From positions 1 to 32,750 of the forward strand of contig CAYJFM010000023.1 in assembly GCA_964369805.1 (NCBI GenBank): a stretch of DNA of 32,750 bases, in the 5' to 3' direction. Shown here piece after piece: positions 1 through 8,505 of this stretch. The notes under the pieces were generated by a model. That model had not been told where the DNA came from. It ran no database searches and was given only the letters and a program-made list of their open reading frames with translations. Position 1 is the first letter of the stretch, and every line of letters starts with the position of its first letter. The translations under genes were made by a program, and so were the position numbers. Origin of the DNA: CAYJHC01 sp964369805 (GTDB lineage Bacteria; Bacillota; Clostridia; Peptostreptococcales; Anaerovoracaceae).

Positions 1-16
1 TTAGCACACGAACCAT

Positions 17-45
17 AGAATACCACACCTCTTTTACTCTGTCAA
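17..45 (-). promoter_or_regulatory. Candidate sigma-A promoter reading off the left edge
   Basis: On the minus strand a perfect -35 TTGACA (40-45) is followed after 17 bases by TATTCT (17-22). The expected start of transcription is near position 10, so whatever it drives lies outside the window. An ATG at 14-16 lies upstream of that start and is probably not used. The site is downstream of the DUF3841 gene on the same strand, so it may be a new transcription unit. This rests on sequence match only. Confidence 0.4.
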
Positions 46-72
46 ATGGTTTTTGCTCTTTTTTTATTTTTT

Positions 73-642
73 CTATTTATATTCATGTACTTTTATTACA
101 TTTTCAAAGTTTATTTCCCAAATGAAAGCTTTAGTAGTGCTTTTTGACACGTCTGGATTTAAGAATATCCTTTTCCAGCTATCTCTTACCTCTGCTTCTT
201 CTCTTGGAAATTTACCTTTATATTTTGGCAAGAAAAATTCATAGGCTCCTTTACGGCCAATGCTGTCTAAGAATTCTTTATATCGCTTTGCATCTTTTTC
301 ATCCGCGGGCAAGTAGCTAGTATTCAGCGCATAATCCCACAATCCATCACAGAAGTATAGCACTTCGCTTTCTTCTATTTCAATTTCATACACCACCGTA
401 TCTTCAATAGGAAGCCAGCAATCTTTTTCTCTAATGGCACACCAAATAGGGTATTCTACTTTTCCTCTCCCAGGAAGCCTCTCTTCAACTTCCTTTACTA
501 ACCAATCATATGGATTTAAAATATGCTCCGCTATATCAGTAAAGTAATTTTTCAAATGTTCTCTTGTAGAGCTAAACTTTCCTGTTTTTTTCAAGATTTC
601 ATATGATTCTGCACTCTGCCTTGTATAAAGCTTTACTTTCAT
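73..642 (-). CDS. DUF3841 family protein
   Basis: A 189-residue soluble protein with no signal peptide or membrane segment. It resembles the DUF3841 family: an N-terminal KLYTRQSAESYEIL segment, then YDWLVKEVEERL and YPIWC near residues 45-70, an EIEIEESEVLYFCDGLWDYALN block near 105-125, and a C-terminal SWKRIFL. The molecular role of the family is not established to my knowledge, and I see no catalytic motif that would define one. It starts 16 bases after the stop of the RND exporter gene on the same strand, so it is probably transcribed with it and with the TetR regulator. That may only be read-through. The family call comes from recognised motifs and was not confirmed by a search. Confidence 0.7.
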   Translation of the reverse strand: MKVKLYTRQSAESYEILKKTGKFSSTREHLKNYFTDIAEHILNPYDWLVKEVEERLPGRGKVEYPIWCAIREKDCWLPIEDTVVYEIEIEESEVLYFCDGLWDYALNTSYLPADEKDAKRYKEFLDSIGRKGAYEFFLPKYKGKFPREEAEVRDSWKRIFLNPDVSKSTTKAFIWEINFENVIKVHEYK

Positions 643-658
643 TTCTTCTCTCCTTACT

Positions 659-3600
659 TTATTCTCTTTTATCAGCCTCCGCTTGTCCTAGCACCTTTTC
701 ATCTATTTTTTTATGTAATACCTCCTCAACTTTATCGTGATATTTATGCTCTTCATTATCAAGTTCCGCTTCAGACACTAATGTCTTCCCGTCAATTTGC
801 GCATCAAGTTCAGCATCACTAATTATTTTAAACTCTTTTCTGTAGAAAATGTCATACATGATTGGGACTATAAACAACGTGAGGATGGTTGAGTATATTA
901 ATCCGCCAATTACTACTATAGCCATTGGCTGTATCATGTCAGCTCCCTGCCCTACTCCAAGGGCCAAGGTCGATAAACCTAAGACAGTTGTCATTGCAGT
1001 CATCACTATAGGCCTTAGTCTTCTTGATCCCGCAGTTACTAAAGCTTCTTGCTTTTCCATGCCTGCCCCTCTTAATTGGTTTGTATAGTCAACAAATACT
1101 ATAGCATTGTTTACAACTATACCTGCAAGCATTACAAACCCTAACATGGAGATGACACTTAAATCCTGCCTTGTTATGGTTAATGCCAAGAAACCACCTG
1201 TGAAGGCTAGCGGCATTGTAAACATTACTATGAAAGGAGACAGAAGTGATTGGAACTGAGCTACCATAATTAAGTATACAAATACCATTGCAGCTAAAAT
1301 CATTAGCACTAAGTCTGACATTGTTTCCATAATAGATTCATTCTCACCATCAAAACTTAATTCGTATCCATCAGGTAGCGGGAACCCTTCCAAAGCTGTC
1401 TCAACATCCCTGCTCACTAATGCAATGTTGTATCCATCTTCCACACTTGCAGTTACATTTAAAACTCTTCCCATGTTTTCATGATTAATAGAGCTTAGTG
1501 TTTCTCCCTCTTCAAATGTCACAATGTCATCTAATTTTACCTCTTTGCCCTCGCCTCCATCAACTGCTGTAGTTGTGAAAGTATATTCTAAGAGCTCATC
1601 ATAGGTTACTTCATCTTCTTGATCGTTTATCACTATAATTGATGTGTTTTCAGAATCTAGTGTGGCGATTGTGGATTCGGTTTCCATTGACAATGCTTCG
1701 GTTATTTCCTGATATACCTGTGCTACCGTGAGTGAATACTTCGCCGCTTCATCTTTATCTACAATTATTCTTTTTTCTTTTGCTGCATCCTCCATACCAT
1801 TAGATACTTCTGTTACACCCTCAATTTCTGAAAGTTCAGACTTTACATCCTTTGACAGTTGAATTAAAGTGTCAAGATCAGCCCCTTCTAATTTTACGAC
1901 AATTCCACTACCTGTCATCGCTGACATATCCATAGACGATCCAGAAACTTCTATAGTGGCTGGGTAATCTTTAGTTAAGTTTGCAATTTCTACAGCTACC
2001 TCTTGGCTAGTTTTATTTTTATCTTCATTCAATAATATATAGAGGCTGGTCGATCCTCCCCCCATGCCCATAGAGCTTCCTTCCATAGCTGCTACTGTTT
2101 TTACGTCCTCAATTGTTTCAATATCAGAAACAATTTGGTCGGTTATATCTCTAGACTCTTCCGTTGTTGTTTCCGGCGGCACAGAAATTGTAGCTGTCAT
2201 TTCTGTGCTATCAGATTCTGGGATAAACGATAATCCAGTTTGAGTTGCAATTACACCACTTGCAACAAGTAAAAGTAATGCAGATATTAGAATCACTACT
2301 TTTCTCCTAAGAGCCTTTGTTAATAAATTAGTATATATGTCAATAGACTTATTGAAAATTTTCCCTGGCTTTTTCATTTCCTTACTTAAAAGAGTAGAGC
2401 TTAAGGATGGCACTAAGGTAAGCGCTACTACCAAACTAGCTAACAATGAATATGCTATAGTAAGCCCCATGTCCACAAATAATTGTCTGGATAATCCATC
2501 TGTAAAAAGTATTGGTGAGAACACACACACTGTAGTTAATGTAGAAGCCGTAATAGCGCCTGCTACCTCTTTCGCCCCTTGCACAGCGGCTCTTTTAACC
2601 TCTACTCCTTGGCTTCTTAATCTAAATATATTTTCAATTACAACAATACTATTATCTACTAGCATCCCCACTCCTAGAGCTAAGCCTGCCAAAGATATTA
2701 TGTTTATATCTACTCCAGAAAAATACATTAGCACTATAGCAAACATAATACTAATAGGTATGCTAAATGACACAACAAGAGTCGGCCTTATATTTCGCAA
2801 GAACAAGAATAGTACAAAGATAGCAAAGATTCCACCTAAAATAAGGTTATTTAATACTGAATCTATTACTATATCTATATATATTCCTTGGTCCATTAAG
2901 GATGTTAAGCTAAGACTTGGGTTAGCAGACATTAGACTTTCAATTTCTTCATTTACGGCCTTTGATACATCAGCTGTAGATGCTGTCCCCTGTTTTTGAA
3001 TAGATAATATTATTGCATCATTACCGTTAATCTTTGCATATAGGTCTTCTTTTTTATCCTCTAAAGATACCTCTGCTACTTGATGCAAGTAAATTTTCCC
3101 AGTTTCAGGAGTATCCATTATTACCAAGTTTCTAATTTCTTCCTCTGTAGTAAACGCCTCTCCTATTTTTAAAGAAAATTCTTCATCTCCATCTTGTATA
3201 TATCCTGCTGGCATTGAAAAATTTTGCGCTGCTAAAATGCCACTAATCATTTCTGCGCTTAGCATTTCTCCCATATCCACACTAGCTAGAGCTTCTTCCT
3301 TTTGGGTTTCGAATTCAGCTTTTTGCGTTTCTAAATTAGCTTGTTGAATTGCTATTTCTGTCTGCGCTTGAATTATCTCCAGGTTCATGGATGTCTGTCC
3401 TGCGCTTGTATCTATTAAACTTTCTTCCAGTTCTGTTTTTTGTGTACTAAAGCTATTTATTTCTGTTTGGAGCGCATCAATTTGCGTTTGAAGACCTGCT
3501 ATTCCAGCTGTTAATGCATCAATTTGTGCTTTTAGGTCTGTGTCAACACTCCCCCCTGATTCATAGACAGCTTCCAGCAATTCTTTTTGCGTAGCTAAAT

Positions 3601-4417
3601 CACTTTTTTGAATTTCTAACTGTGTTTTTGCACTTTCTAGGCTTGTGATTCCTGTCTCAATTTGCGCTATTGCACTTACAATTTGCTTTTGCCCATACGT
3701 CATCTGGGCATTCCCTTCATCTGATTTTTCAGCTATCTCTTCTTGCAGTGCCTTTAGTTGTTGCTCTCCTTGGGAAATCGCTGCCGCTGCGACAGTTAAC
3801 TCACTATCAATGCTAGCAAGAAAGTCTTCATTAATTTGATCAATTTTATTATTATCAAGTGTTATATGTAGCTGCTCTTCGACTAACCCCATAGCAGTAA
3901 CTGCCCCCACTCCATCTACTCTTTCTATGGCAGGAATTATGTTCTCTTCTAAATCTTTTGTCGCATCCTTAGAATCTAACCCTTCGTAGTCAGCACCTAA
4001 AATCATAATAGGCATCATATCTGGGTTCATTTTTATGATCATAGGAGCCATTACTCCTTCTTCAAGGCTTCCTTCTATCATATCTACCATGCTATTCACC
4101 TCAATAATAGCACTATCCATATTGGTATCAAATCCAAATTCCAGTATAACCGTGCTGGAATTTTCTGATGAAGTACTTGTTATATTTTCCAAACCGGATA
4201 CAGTTGATAGCGACTGTTCAATTGGTTTCGTTACAGTCTCTTCCACTTTTTCTGGATTTGCTCCTGGGTAAGTCGTCATTACAATGACATATGGAAGATC
4301 CATACTCGGAAGTAGATCCGTTGATAATCTTGTAAAAGAAATTACCCCTAACATTATTACTAAAATCACAGCAACTAAGACTGTCATCGGTTTTTTTACG
4401 CTATATCTTGATAACAT
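659..4417 (-). CDS. RND family efflux transporter permease with coiled-coil insertion
   Basis: A 1252-residue proton-driven exporter of the AcrB/SwrC (HAE) type in the cytoplasmic membrane. TM1 is at about residues 12-28, followed by the porter-domain hallmark YPGANPEKVEETVTKPIE. TM2-TM6 follow residue 525, with the TM4 relay in LVDNSIVVIEN (D588; the second acidic residue of AcrB is Asn here). The second half repeats the fold and ends with GIVVNNAIVFVDYTNQLR and TM12. AcrB itself is about 1050 residues. The extra length is mainly a Gln/Glu/Ala/Leu-rich heptad region at about residues 200-385 inside the first extracytoplasmic loop. The start has a good ribosome site (GAGGAG). It lies 31 bases downstream of a TetR regulator and is probably controlled by it. 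No membrane-fusion adaptor gene is nearby. The substrate is unknown; drugs or amphiphiles are likely. Confidence 0.93.
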   Translation of the reverse strand: MLSRYSVKKPMTVLVAVILVIMLGVISFTRLSTDLLPSMDLPYVIVMTTYPGANPEKVEETVTKPIEQSLSTVSGLENITSTSSENSSTVILEFGFDTNMDSAIIEVNSMVDMIEGSLEEGVMAPMIIKMNPDMMPIMILGADYEGLDSKDATKDLEENIIPAIERVDGVGAVTAMGLVEEQLHITLDNNKIDQINEDFLASIDSELTVAAAAISQGEQQLKALQEEIAEKSDEGNAQMTYGQKQIVSAIAQIETGITSLESAKTQLEIQKSDLATQKELLEAVYESGGSVDTDLKAQIDALTAGIAGLQTQIDALQTEINSFSTQKTELEESLIDTSAGQTSMNLEIIQAQTEIAIQQANLETQKAEFETQKEEALASVDMGEMLSAEMISGILAAQNFSMPAGYIQDGDEEFSLKIGEAFTTEEEIRNLVIMDTPETGKIYLHQVAEVSLEDKKEDLYAKINGNDAIILSIQKQGTASTADVSKAVNEEIESLMSANPSLSLTSLMDQGIYIDIVIDSVLNNLILGGIFAIFVLFLFLRNIRPTLVVSFSIPISIMFAIVLMYFSGVDINIISLAGLALGVGMLVDNSIVVIENIFRLRSQGVEVKRAAVQGAKEVAGAITASTLTTVCVFSPILFTDGLSRQLFVDMGLTIAYSLLASLVVALTLVPSLSSTLLSKEMKKPGKIFNKSIDIYTNLLTKALRRKVVILISALLLLVASGVIATQTGLSFIPESDSTEMTATISVPPETTTEESRDITDQIVSDIETIEDVKTVAAMEGSSMGMGGGSTSLYILLNEDKNKTSQEVAVEIANLTKDYPATIEVSGSSMDMSAMTGSGIVVKLEGADLDTLIQLSKDVKSELSEIEGVTEVSNGMEDAAKEKRIIVDKDEAAKYSLTVAQVYQEITEALSMETESTIATLDSENTSIIVINDQEDEVTYDELLEYTFTTTAVDGGEGKEVKLDDIVTFEEGETLSSINHENMGRVLNVTASVEDGYNIALVSRDVETALEGFPLPDGYELSFDGENESIMETMSDLVLMILAAMVFVYLIMVAQFQSLLSPFIVMFTMPLAFTGGFLALTITRQDLSVISMLGFVMLAGIVVNNAIVFVDYTNQLRGAGMEKQEALVTAGSRRLRPIVMTAMTTVLGLSTLALGVGQGADMIQPMAIVVIGGLIYSTILTLFIVPIMYDIFYRKEFKIISDAELDAQIDGKTLVSEAELDNEEHKYHDKVEEVLHKKIDEKVLGQAEADKRE

Positions 4418-4448
4418 TTTTTCTCCTCTCGTATTATATCACTGTTTT

Positions 4449-5021
4449 TTAAGCAAGTAACTTCTTAGCAAAGTAATCCCACGCTTCTATATATTCAAAA
4501 TTTCCGAATTTCCAAGTTCCTTTGCATGAAGATTCGAGCATCATTATCGTAATTTGAGAAGATTTTTCCACATCAAATTCTTTAGGTAATGCGCCTAACA
4601 TCTTACCCCAGTTGTAATATTTTTCCATGCCTTCATAAAGGTTTTTTTCTGATTTTTTTGCAACATTAGCAATAGCCTCAATCCTTTCAGCTTGTATTCC
4701 AATTTCTGCATACAACTTACGGTATTCGGGGTTGCTACTAAAAGCTTCTATCATATCTTTTGCAAAAAATAAAAATGAAGCCAAGTATTTTTCCTTTGTA
4801 TCAATAAACTGCATCTTATCTTCGTTTGATTTATACATTGCATCAACGCACCCCTCCACTAGAGCTACAAAGATTTCTTCTTTTGTAGCAAAATGGTAAT
4901 ATATAGATGCTTTCTTTATATTAACTCTCTCAGCTAGTTCGCCCATGGATGCTCTGTCGTATCCTTTTTCAATTACTAATTGCTCCATAGCCATTAGTAT
5001 TTTCCTCTTAGTGTCTCCCAT
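4449..5021 (-). CDS. TetR/AcrR family transcriptional regulator
   Basis: A 190-residue one-component repressor. The N-terminal HTH is typical of the family: KRKILMAMEQLVIEKGYDRAS, then MGELAERVNIKKASIYYHFATKEEIF at about residues 24-50. The C-terminal all-helical part (about 55-190) is variable, as expected for ligand binding and dimerisation. The start ATG follows a TTAGGAGGAA ribosome site. It is the first gene of a leftward operon with the RND exporter 31 bases downstream, so it most likely represses itself and the pump and is released by a pump substrate. Inverted repeats between its promoter and its start codon (5067-5103) fit that role. The ligand cannot be deduced. Confidence 0.93.
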   Translation of the reverse strand: MGDTKRKILMAMEQLVIEKGYDRASMGELAERVNIKKASIYYHFATKEEIFVALVEGCVDAMYKSNEDKMQFIDTKEKYLASFLFFAKDMIEAFSSNPEYRKLYAEIGIQAERIEAIANVAKKSEKNLYEGMEKYYNWGKMLGALPKEFDVEKSSQITIMMLESSCKGTWKFGNFEYIEAWDYFAKKLLA

Positions 5022-5066
5022 TATTCCTCCTAACTTTTCTATATTGTTTCATATCACTGTTGCCAA

Positions 5067-5081
5067 TTAGTCACTAACTAA
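5067..5081. promoter_or_regulatory. Second palindrome in the tetR leader
   Basis: TTAGTCACTAA (5067-5077) is an 11-base perfect palindrome centred on C, with a further ACTAA partial repeat to 5081. It lies between the first operator candidate and the tetR start codon. It could be a second operator for the same repressor or a site for another factor. Its sequence is unlike the CTACCTA repeat, which argues against both sites being read by one protein. Confidence 0.4.
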
Positions 5082-5085
5082 GGAA

Positions 5086-5103
5086 CTACCTACCAATAGG
5101 TAG
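5086..5103. promoter_or_regulatory. Candidate TetR operator (perfect inverted repeat)
   Basis: CTACCTA (5086-5092) and TAGGTAG (5097-5103) form a perfect 7-base inverted repeat around a CCAA spacer. It abuts the -10 element of the leftward tetR promoter, covering the expected start of transcription. A repressor bound here would block the promoter. Assignment to the adjacent TetR protein is inferred from position and symmetry. Confidence 0.6.
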
Positions 5104-5132
5104 ATTTTATCATATCCATCTACCCTTTTCAA
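5104..5132 (-). promoter_or_regulatory. Promoter of the tetR-RND operon
   Basis: On the minus strand TTGAAA (-35, 5127-5132) is separated by exactly 17 bases from TAAAAT (-10, 5104-5109). The spacing and position fit a sigma-A promoter for the leftward TetR/RND/DUF3841 genes. The -10 directly touches the inverted repeat at 5086-5103. Confidence 0.65.
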
Positions 5133-5242
5133 CCATTCACCTATTTTTCACATTTGTAGTGTATTTGGCTAGTTACATTCATATTTCAACCTAAATCACA
5201 CATAATTCACATAGTTGAAATCTAAATACTCTATGGTAAATT

Positions 5243-5270
5243 TTGCAAATTATGCTATACTGATTATAAT
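5243..5270 (+). promoter_or_regulatory. Promoter of the GGDEF operon
   Basis: TTGCAA (5243-5248), a 16-base spacer and a perfect TATAAT (5265-5270) lie upstream of the first GGDEF gene, giving a leader of about 36 nt. An alternative -10, TATACT, sits at about 5256. Further upstream an 8-base inverted repeat, ATTTCAAC (5183-5190) and GTTGAAAT (5214-5221), could bind a regulator; its role is unknown. The rest of the 5133-5242 stretch shows nothing I recognise. Confidence 0.5.
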
Positions 5271-5313
5271 ATTAACAGATTAACTTATTTAATAATATTT
5301 CGAGGTGGTTCAT

Positions 5314-6540
5314 ATGGAAAACTATGCAATGGGGATTATCACACTTGGTGTATTTTACATATATCAGATTACAATTCTTGAATACGCAGGTAAGGTTCTT
5401 ATTAAGGGGTCGCAAAACCTTCTTACCTTTTACTTGTTAGCTTTTATCAATACAGCTTTATTTGTAGGATATATGCACCTAGATATTCCTCTTTATTTCC
5501 TATATGCTCTTATCTTAATTGTTTTGGGTATTGAGTTTAAATTAATCTCTAAGTCAAAGCTCATTCAGTCATTCTGCGGTTCAGCGATTTTTACAATGAA
5601 TATAGCTGCTGTCAACATTTTAGTAATTTCAATTTTTAGCTTTGCTCTCAAGGTTTCACCTTTTACACTATATTCTCATCCAGAATATGGGTTCTTGGTG
5701 GTTTTTCTTACTTGTTTTTCCCTTTCTGTATTTGTTCAGCCAATTGTTATAAAATTTTTCAATCCACAACAGATTCAGCAAATAACATCCCTTCCGAAGT
5801 ATTCAGTGATGCTGCTCGCTTCAATTATAGCTGCGATTATATACGCATCTCTTTATGTGAAGCTAATATTAACTGATGTGTATTTTGAAGAGCAGCTTTT
5901 GCTAAGCATTACTACCTCTTTCTTTATTCTCGGTGGGTTTTACTTCCTCTTTTCATATGGTGTTTCTCTTACTAGTGTTTCTTTCTATCAACGGAAAACT
6001 GACGCTTCTAAAATTGAACGCTTGCACTTAGAAGACGCAAAAGCCATGCTTGATAAAAAAATTGAAAAAGATTCCCTAACAGGTGTATATAGCAGAAAAT
6101 ATGCAATGGAGTTACTCGAAGACCTAACTACAATGGAGTTTACTAACTTTAGCATATTATATGTCGATGTAAATGCACTTAAGTTTACAAATGATGCCTA
6201 CGGACATGAAGCTGGAGATAGATTGATTGTTAATGTTTCTACTGCCTTGTCTGACGCAGTACGAGAAAATGATATCGTAGCTAGATTAGGTGGGGATGAG
6301 TTTGTAGTAATTGCTGTCGGTGATTCTGAAGGCATTGCTGAATCCATATTATCTCGTTTCCATGAAAACATTTCTGAAATTAATGAGAAAGAAGAATTCC
6401 TTGTCTCTGCTAGTGTTGGTACAGTATTTGTAGATACAGTACTAAAAAATCAAGGCGTGGATTCTATCCTTTCTCTTGCTGATACTAATATGCGACAAAA
6501 TAAAGAGTCATTCTATTCACATGAAAGGGGGAACTCATAA
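5314..6540 (+). CDS. Membrane diguanylate cyclase (7TM-GGDEF)
   Basis: About 408 residues. Some seven hydrophobic segments fill the first ~230 residues, then a short charged linker leads to a GGDEF domain that would make c-di-GMP from two GTP at the inner membrane face. Visible motifs are YVDVNALKFTNDAYGHEAGD (metal and substrate region), intact GGDEF at residues 326-330, and an RxxD inhibitory site (R317-D320) five residues before it, suggesting product feedback. I chose ATG 5314 because GAGGTGG at 5302-5308 is a proper ribosome site for it; an in-frame GTG at 5305 lies within that site. The stop overlaps the next gene's start. The membrane part is not a sensor family I can name, so the input signal is unknown. 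Confidence 0.88.
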   Translation: MENYAMGIITLGVFYIYQITILEYAGKVLIKGSQNLLTFYLLAFINTALFVGYMHLDIPLYFLYALILIVLGIEFKLISKSKLIQSFCGSAIFTMNIAAVNILVISIFSFALKVSPFTLYSHPEYGFLVVFLTCFSLSVFVQPIVIKFFNPQQIQQITSLPKYSVMLLASIIAAIIYASLYVKLILTDVYFEEQLLLSITTSFFILGGFYFLFSYGVSLTSVSFYQRKTDASKIERLHLEDAKAMLDKKIEKDSLTGVYSRKYAMELLEDLTTMEFTNFSILYVDVNALKFTNDAYGHEAGDRLIVNVSTALSDAVRENDIVARLGGDEFVVIAVGDSEGIAESILSRFHENISEINEKEEFLVSASVGTVFVDTVLKNQGVDSILSLADTNMRQNKESFYSHERGNS

Positions 6541-7778
6541 TGTTACTATGGTACATCGGTTTAGCATTGATATATGCAATTTATCACTACATTTTCTTTT
6601 CTTATGCATCTTATATATTCAATTATAATGATAATAAGCTACAGCTTTGCGCGGCTAGCTATTTAGTCAACCTCCTTTTCTGGCTTGTGTATATTCAGTT
6701 TTTTGATGTTGGAAAAGAAGCTTTTGCTGCAATATTGTTCTTCCTGCTCTTACTGGCTGAATTTATTTTAATATTTAAATTGCAATTCCAAACAGCTCTT
6801 TACATAGCCTTAACTTTTTCTTTAAATCTATTTGCAAAGCGACTAGCATTTATAGGGGTTATATCTCTTTGGGCTGGTGCTAACCCTACTGTGGTTCTTT
6901 CAAATAAGGTCTACTTTTTATTAGTTTTGCTTCTTGCATGCGCTTTTTCTAGTAATACAATAGCAGTTGCTAGGAAATTACTATCTAAGATTTATTTAGA
7001 CACGATTTTGTCTGACCGCAAGAACATTTTGTTCCTGTCAGGAGTTTTTTCCGTAGTATATTTATCGATTATTCTACTATCTACTACTGCCAACATCGCT
7101 ACAGTTGATAGTAATTTGATGATCTATTATATTATTTCTGGCCTTATGTTTATTTTGGCTTTTGCAATTTTTATAATTTATGCATATCACCTTGCTGCTT
7201 TAAGATTGGTTGCAAAAGAGTTTAAAGAGTCCGAGTCAATAAATCAAAAAACTCGTAAAGCATTGGATGCTCTTAAGCAGGAGGCTTCTACTGATTCTCT
7301 GACAAAAATGTTAAGTAGGGATCAGTTTATTGAAAACTTTAATAAGCTCTTAAATATAAAAGGAAAGGTTTTTCTTGTGTTCTTTGATATTGATGGCTTG
7401 AAGTACGTTAATGATAAATACGGGCATAACGAAGGAGATTTTTATATCACTGAGGCAGCAAATATTATACAAAACTATTTTCATAATTCTGAAGTGGGAC
7501 GCTATGGAGGAGACGAAATTCTAGTTGTAGGAGCTTATACCTCAGAAATGGAAGTTAACTCTCGTGTAGTTCAGGCTTATACAGAAATTGAGAATATTGC
7601 GAAGAATAACAATAAGTCTTATTTAACTTCAGCTAGTTACGGGCTTGTCTTTAGCCCGCATCTACATGGAGAGTCCGCAGATTCTCTTATAAACCTAGGG
7701 GATAAGCGTATGTATGAAATGAAGAAACATAGACAAAAGCACCGCGAGGTTGTTGTCCCTAAACATATTAAAGTATAA
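6540..7778 (+). CDS. Second membrane GGDEF-domain protein (GGDEI variant)
   Basis: A 412-residue protein built like its upstream neighbour: about seven hydrophobic segments, then a GGDEF domain. It has FFDIDGLKYVNDKYGHNEGD, but the signature reads GGDEI (residues 323-327) and the RxxD inhibitory site is absent. The catalytic acidic residues are kept, so it may still be active but without product feedback; alternatively it may be a partner of the first enzyme. Its ATG overlaps the previous stop (TAATG at 6538-6542) and has an AAAGGGGG ribosome site inside the upstream gene, so the two are translationally coupled. The pair probably arose by duplication, since layout and length match, although the membrane parts have diverged strongly. 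Confidence 0.85.
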   Translation: MLLWYIGLALIYAIYHYIFFSYASYIFNYNDNKLQLCAASYLVNLLFWLVYIQFFDVGKEAFAAILFFLLLLAEFILIFKLQFQTALYIALTFSLNLFAKRLAFIGVISLWAGANPTVVLSNKVYFLLVLLLACAFSSNTIAVARKLLSKIYLDTILSDRKNILFLSGVFSVVYLSIILLSTTANIATVDSNLMIYYIISGLMFILAFAIFIIYAYHLAALRLVAKEFKESESINQKTRKALDALKQEASTDSLTKMLSRDQFIENFNKLLNIKGKVFLVFFDIDGLKYVNDKYGHNEGDFYITEAANIIQNYFHNSEVGRYGGDEILVVGAYTSEMEVNSRVVQAYTEIENIAKNNNKSYLTSASYGLVFSPHLHGESADSLINLGDKRMYEMKKHRQKHREVVVPKHIKV

Positions 7779-7802
7779 GTCAGATAAATTAGAAAATATA
7801 TT

Positions 7803-7830
7803 GGGGTAGAGTCTATTAATTCTCTATCCC
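7803..7830 (+). terminator. Weak hairpin after the GGDEF pair
   Basis: GGGGTAGAG (7803-7811) can pair with CTCTATCCC (7822-7830), a 9-base stem with one G-U pair and a 10-base loop, followed only by an AT-rich stretch (ATATTTAATATT) and no real T run. It may be a partial terminator or an mRNA-stabilising stem between the GGDEF genes and the prepilin gene. No convincing sigma-A promoter was found between it and the prepilin gene, so read-through may matter. Confidence 0.4.
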
Positions 7831-7925
7831 ATATTTAATATTAACTATATATTGACATATATCGTCATATAATTGATGGTATTGCGTAGTATAAAATCTA
7901 TCTGTTTTTAGGAGGTAATATAAAG

Positions 7926-8501
7926 ATGCAAAGAAATAAAGGATTTACTTTAATGGAAATAATTGTTGTAATAGCAATTATATCTATTTTAGCAGTAATT
8001 ACTATACCTACAGTTACAGGATATGTGGAAGAAGCTAAGGAAACAAGTGATTTGCAAGTTGCAACTAACCTAATCACAGCTACAAAGTTAGCAATCTCTC
8101 TTTCCCAGTCTGAGCTTCCATCTGATGCAATCGTAGAAGTTATGTGGTGTACAGGTTATGCTGATAACTCTAAATACAAAAATTGGCTAATTGTTAGAGA
8201 AGTCTCCGAAAGCTGGAGAAAACCATCAGGCTATGGCTCAGCAAAAATCGAAAGCTTAGAAAACGTACAGAAATTGATTATAGGCACTATGGGGTACACT
8301 GCTAAGTACGATGCAGCATTAAAATCCTGGTATGCAATTATGGATATTAATCAATCTAAGATAGCTTCAAAAAATAACTTAGTTTTTCATATTAATGTAG
8401 GCACTGGTGAAGTTCAGGCTGCATATTACACTGCAGCTGTAGATGGAGTAAAGAACATTTGGATTGATGAAATAGGTGTAAATATGGAACCTGCAGATTA
8501 A
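7926..8501 (+). CDS. Type IV prepilin-like protein (N-terminal methylation motif)
   Basis: 191 residues with a class III signal: short basic MQRNKG, then FTLMEIIVVIAIISILAVITIP. Prepilin peptidase would cut between G6 and F7, and E11 is the conserved +5 glutamate. The hydrophobic helix runs to about residue 27, and the rest is a soluble globular domain of pilin or pseudopilin size. A strong AGGAGGT ribosome site sits 8 bases before the ATG. It is alone: no prepilin peptidase, ATPase, platform protein or other pilin gene is in the window, so assembly genes must be elsewhere. It lies 147 bases after two c-di-GMP synthase-type genes. A functional link to them is inference from position. It could be a minor pilin, a competence pseudopilin or a secretion pseudopilin. 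Confidence 0.85.
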   Translation: MQRNKGFTLMEIIVVIAIISILAVITIPTVTGYVEEAKETSDLQVATNLITATKLAISLSQSELPSDAIVEVMWCTGYADNSKYKNWLIVREVSESWRKPSGYGSAKIESLENVQKLIIGTMGYTAKYDAALKSWYAIMDINQSKIASKNNLVFHINVGTGEVQAAYYTAAVDGVKNIWIDEIGVNMEPAD

Positions 8502-8505
8502 ATCC

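Noticed and set aside
14..16. Start of a leftward gene at the left edge
   Set aside because: The ATG lies upstream of the expected transcript start of the promoter at 17-45, and only a few codons are visible.
2337..2999. Open frame opposite the RND gene
   Set aside because: It is an antisense shadow of a conserved transporter gene with no ribosome site and no recognisable motif; the same holds for the long frames opposite smc, hflX and valS.
7852..7873. Sigma-A promoter TTGACA...TATAAT before the prepilin gene
   Set aside because: The spacer is only 10 bases, far too short for a working promoter.
7779..7925. c-di-GMP riboswitch before the prepilin gene
   Set aside because: The conserved cores of the class I and class II c-di-GMP riboswitches are not present; only a weak hairpin is seen.
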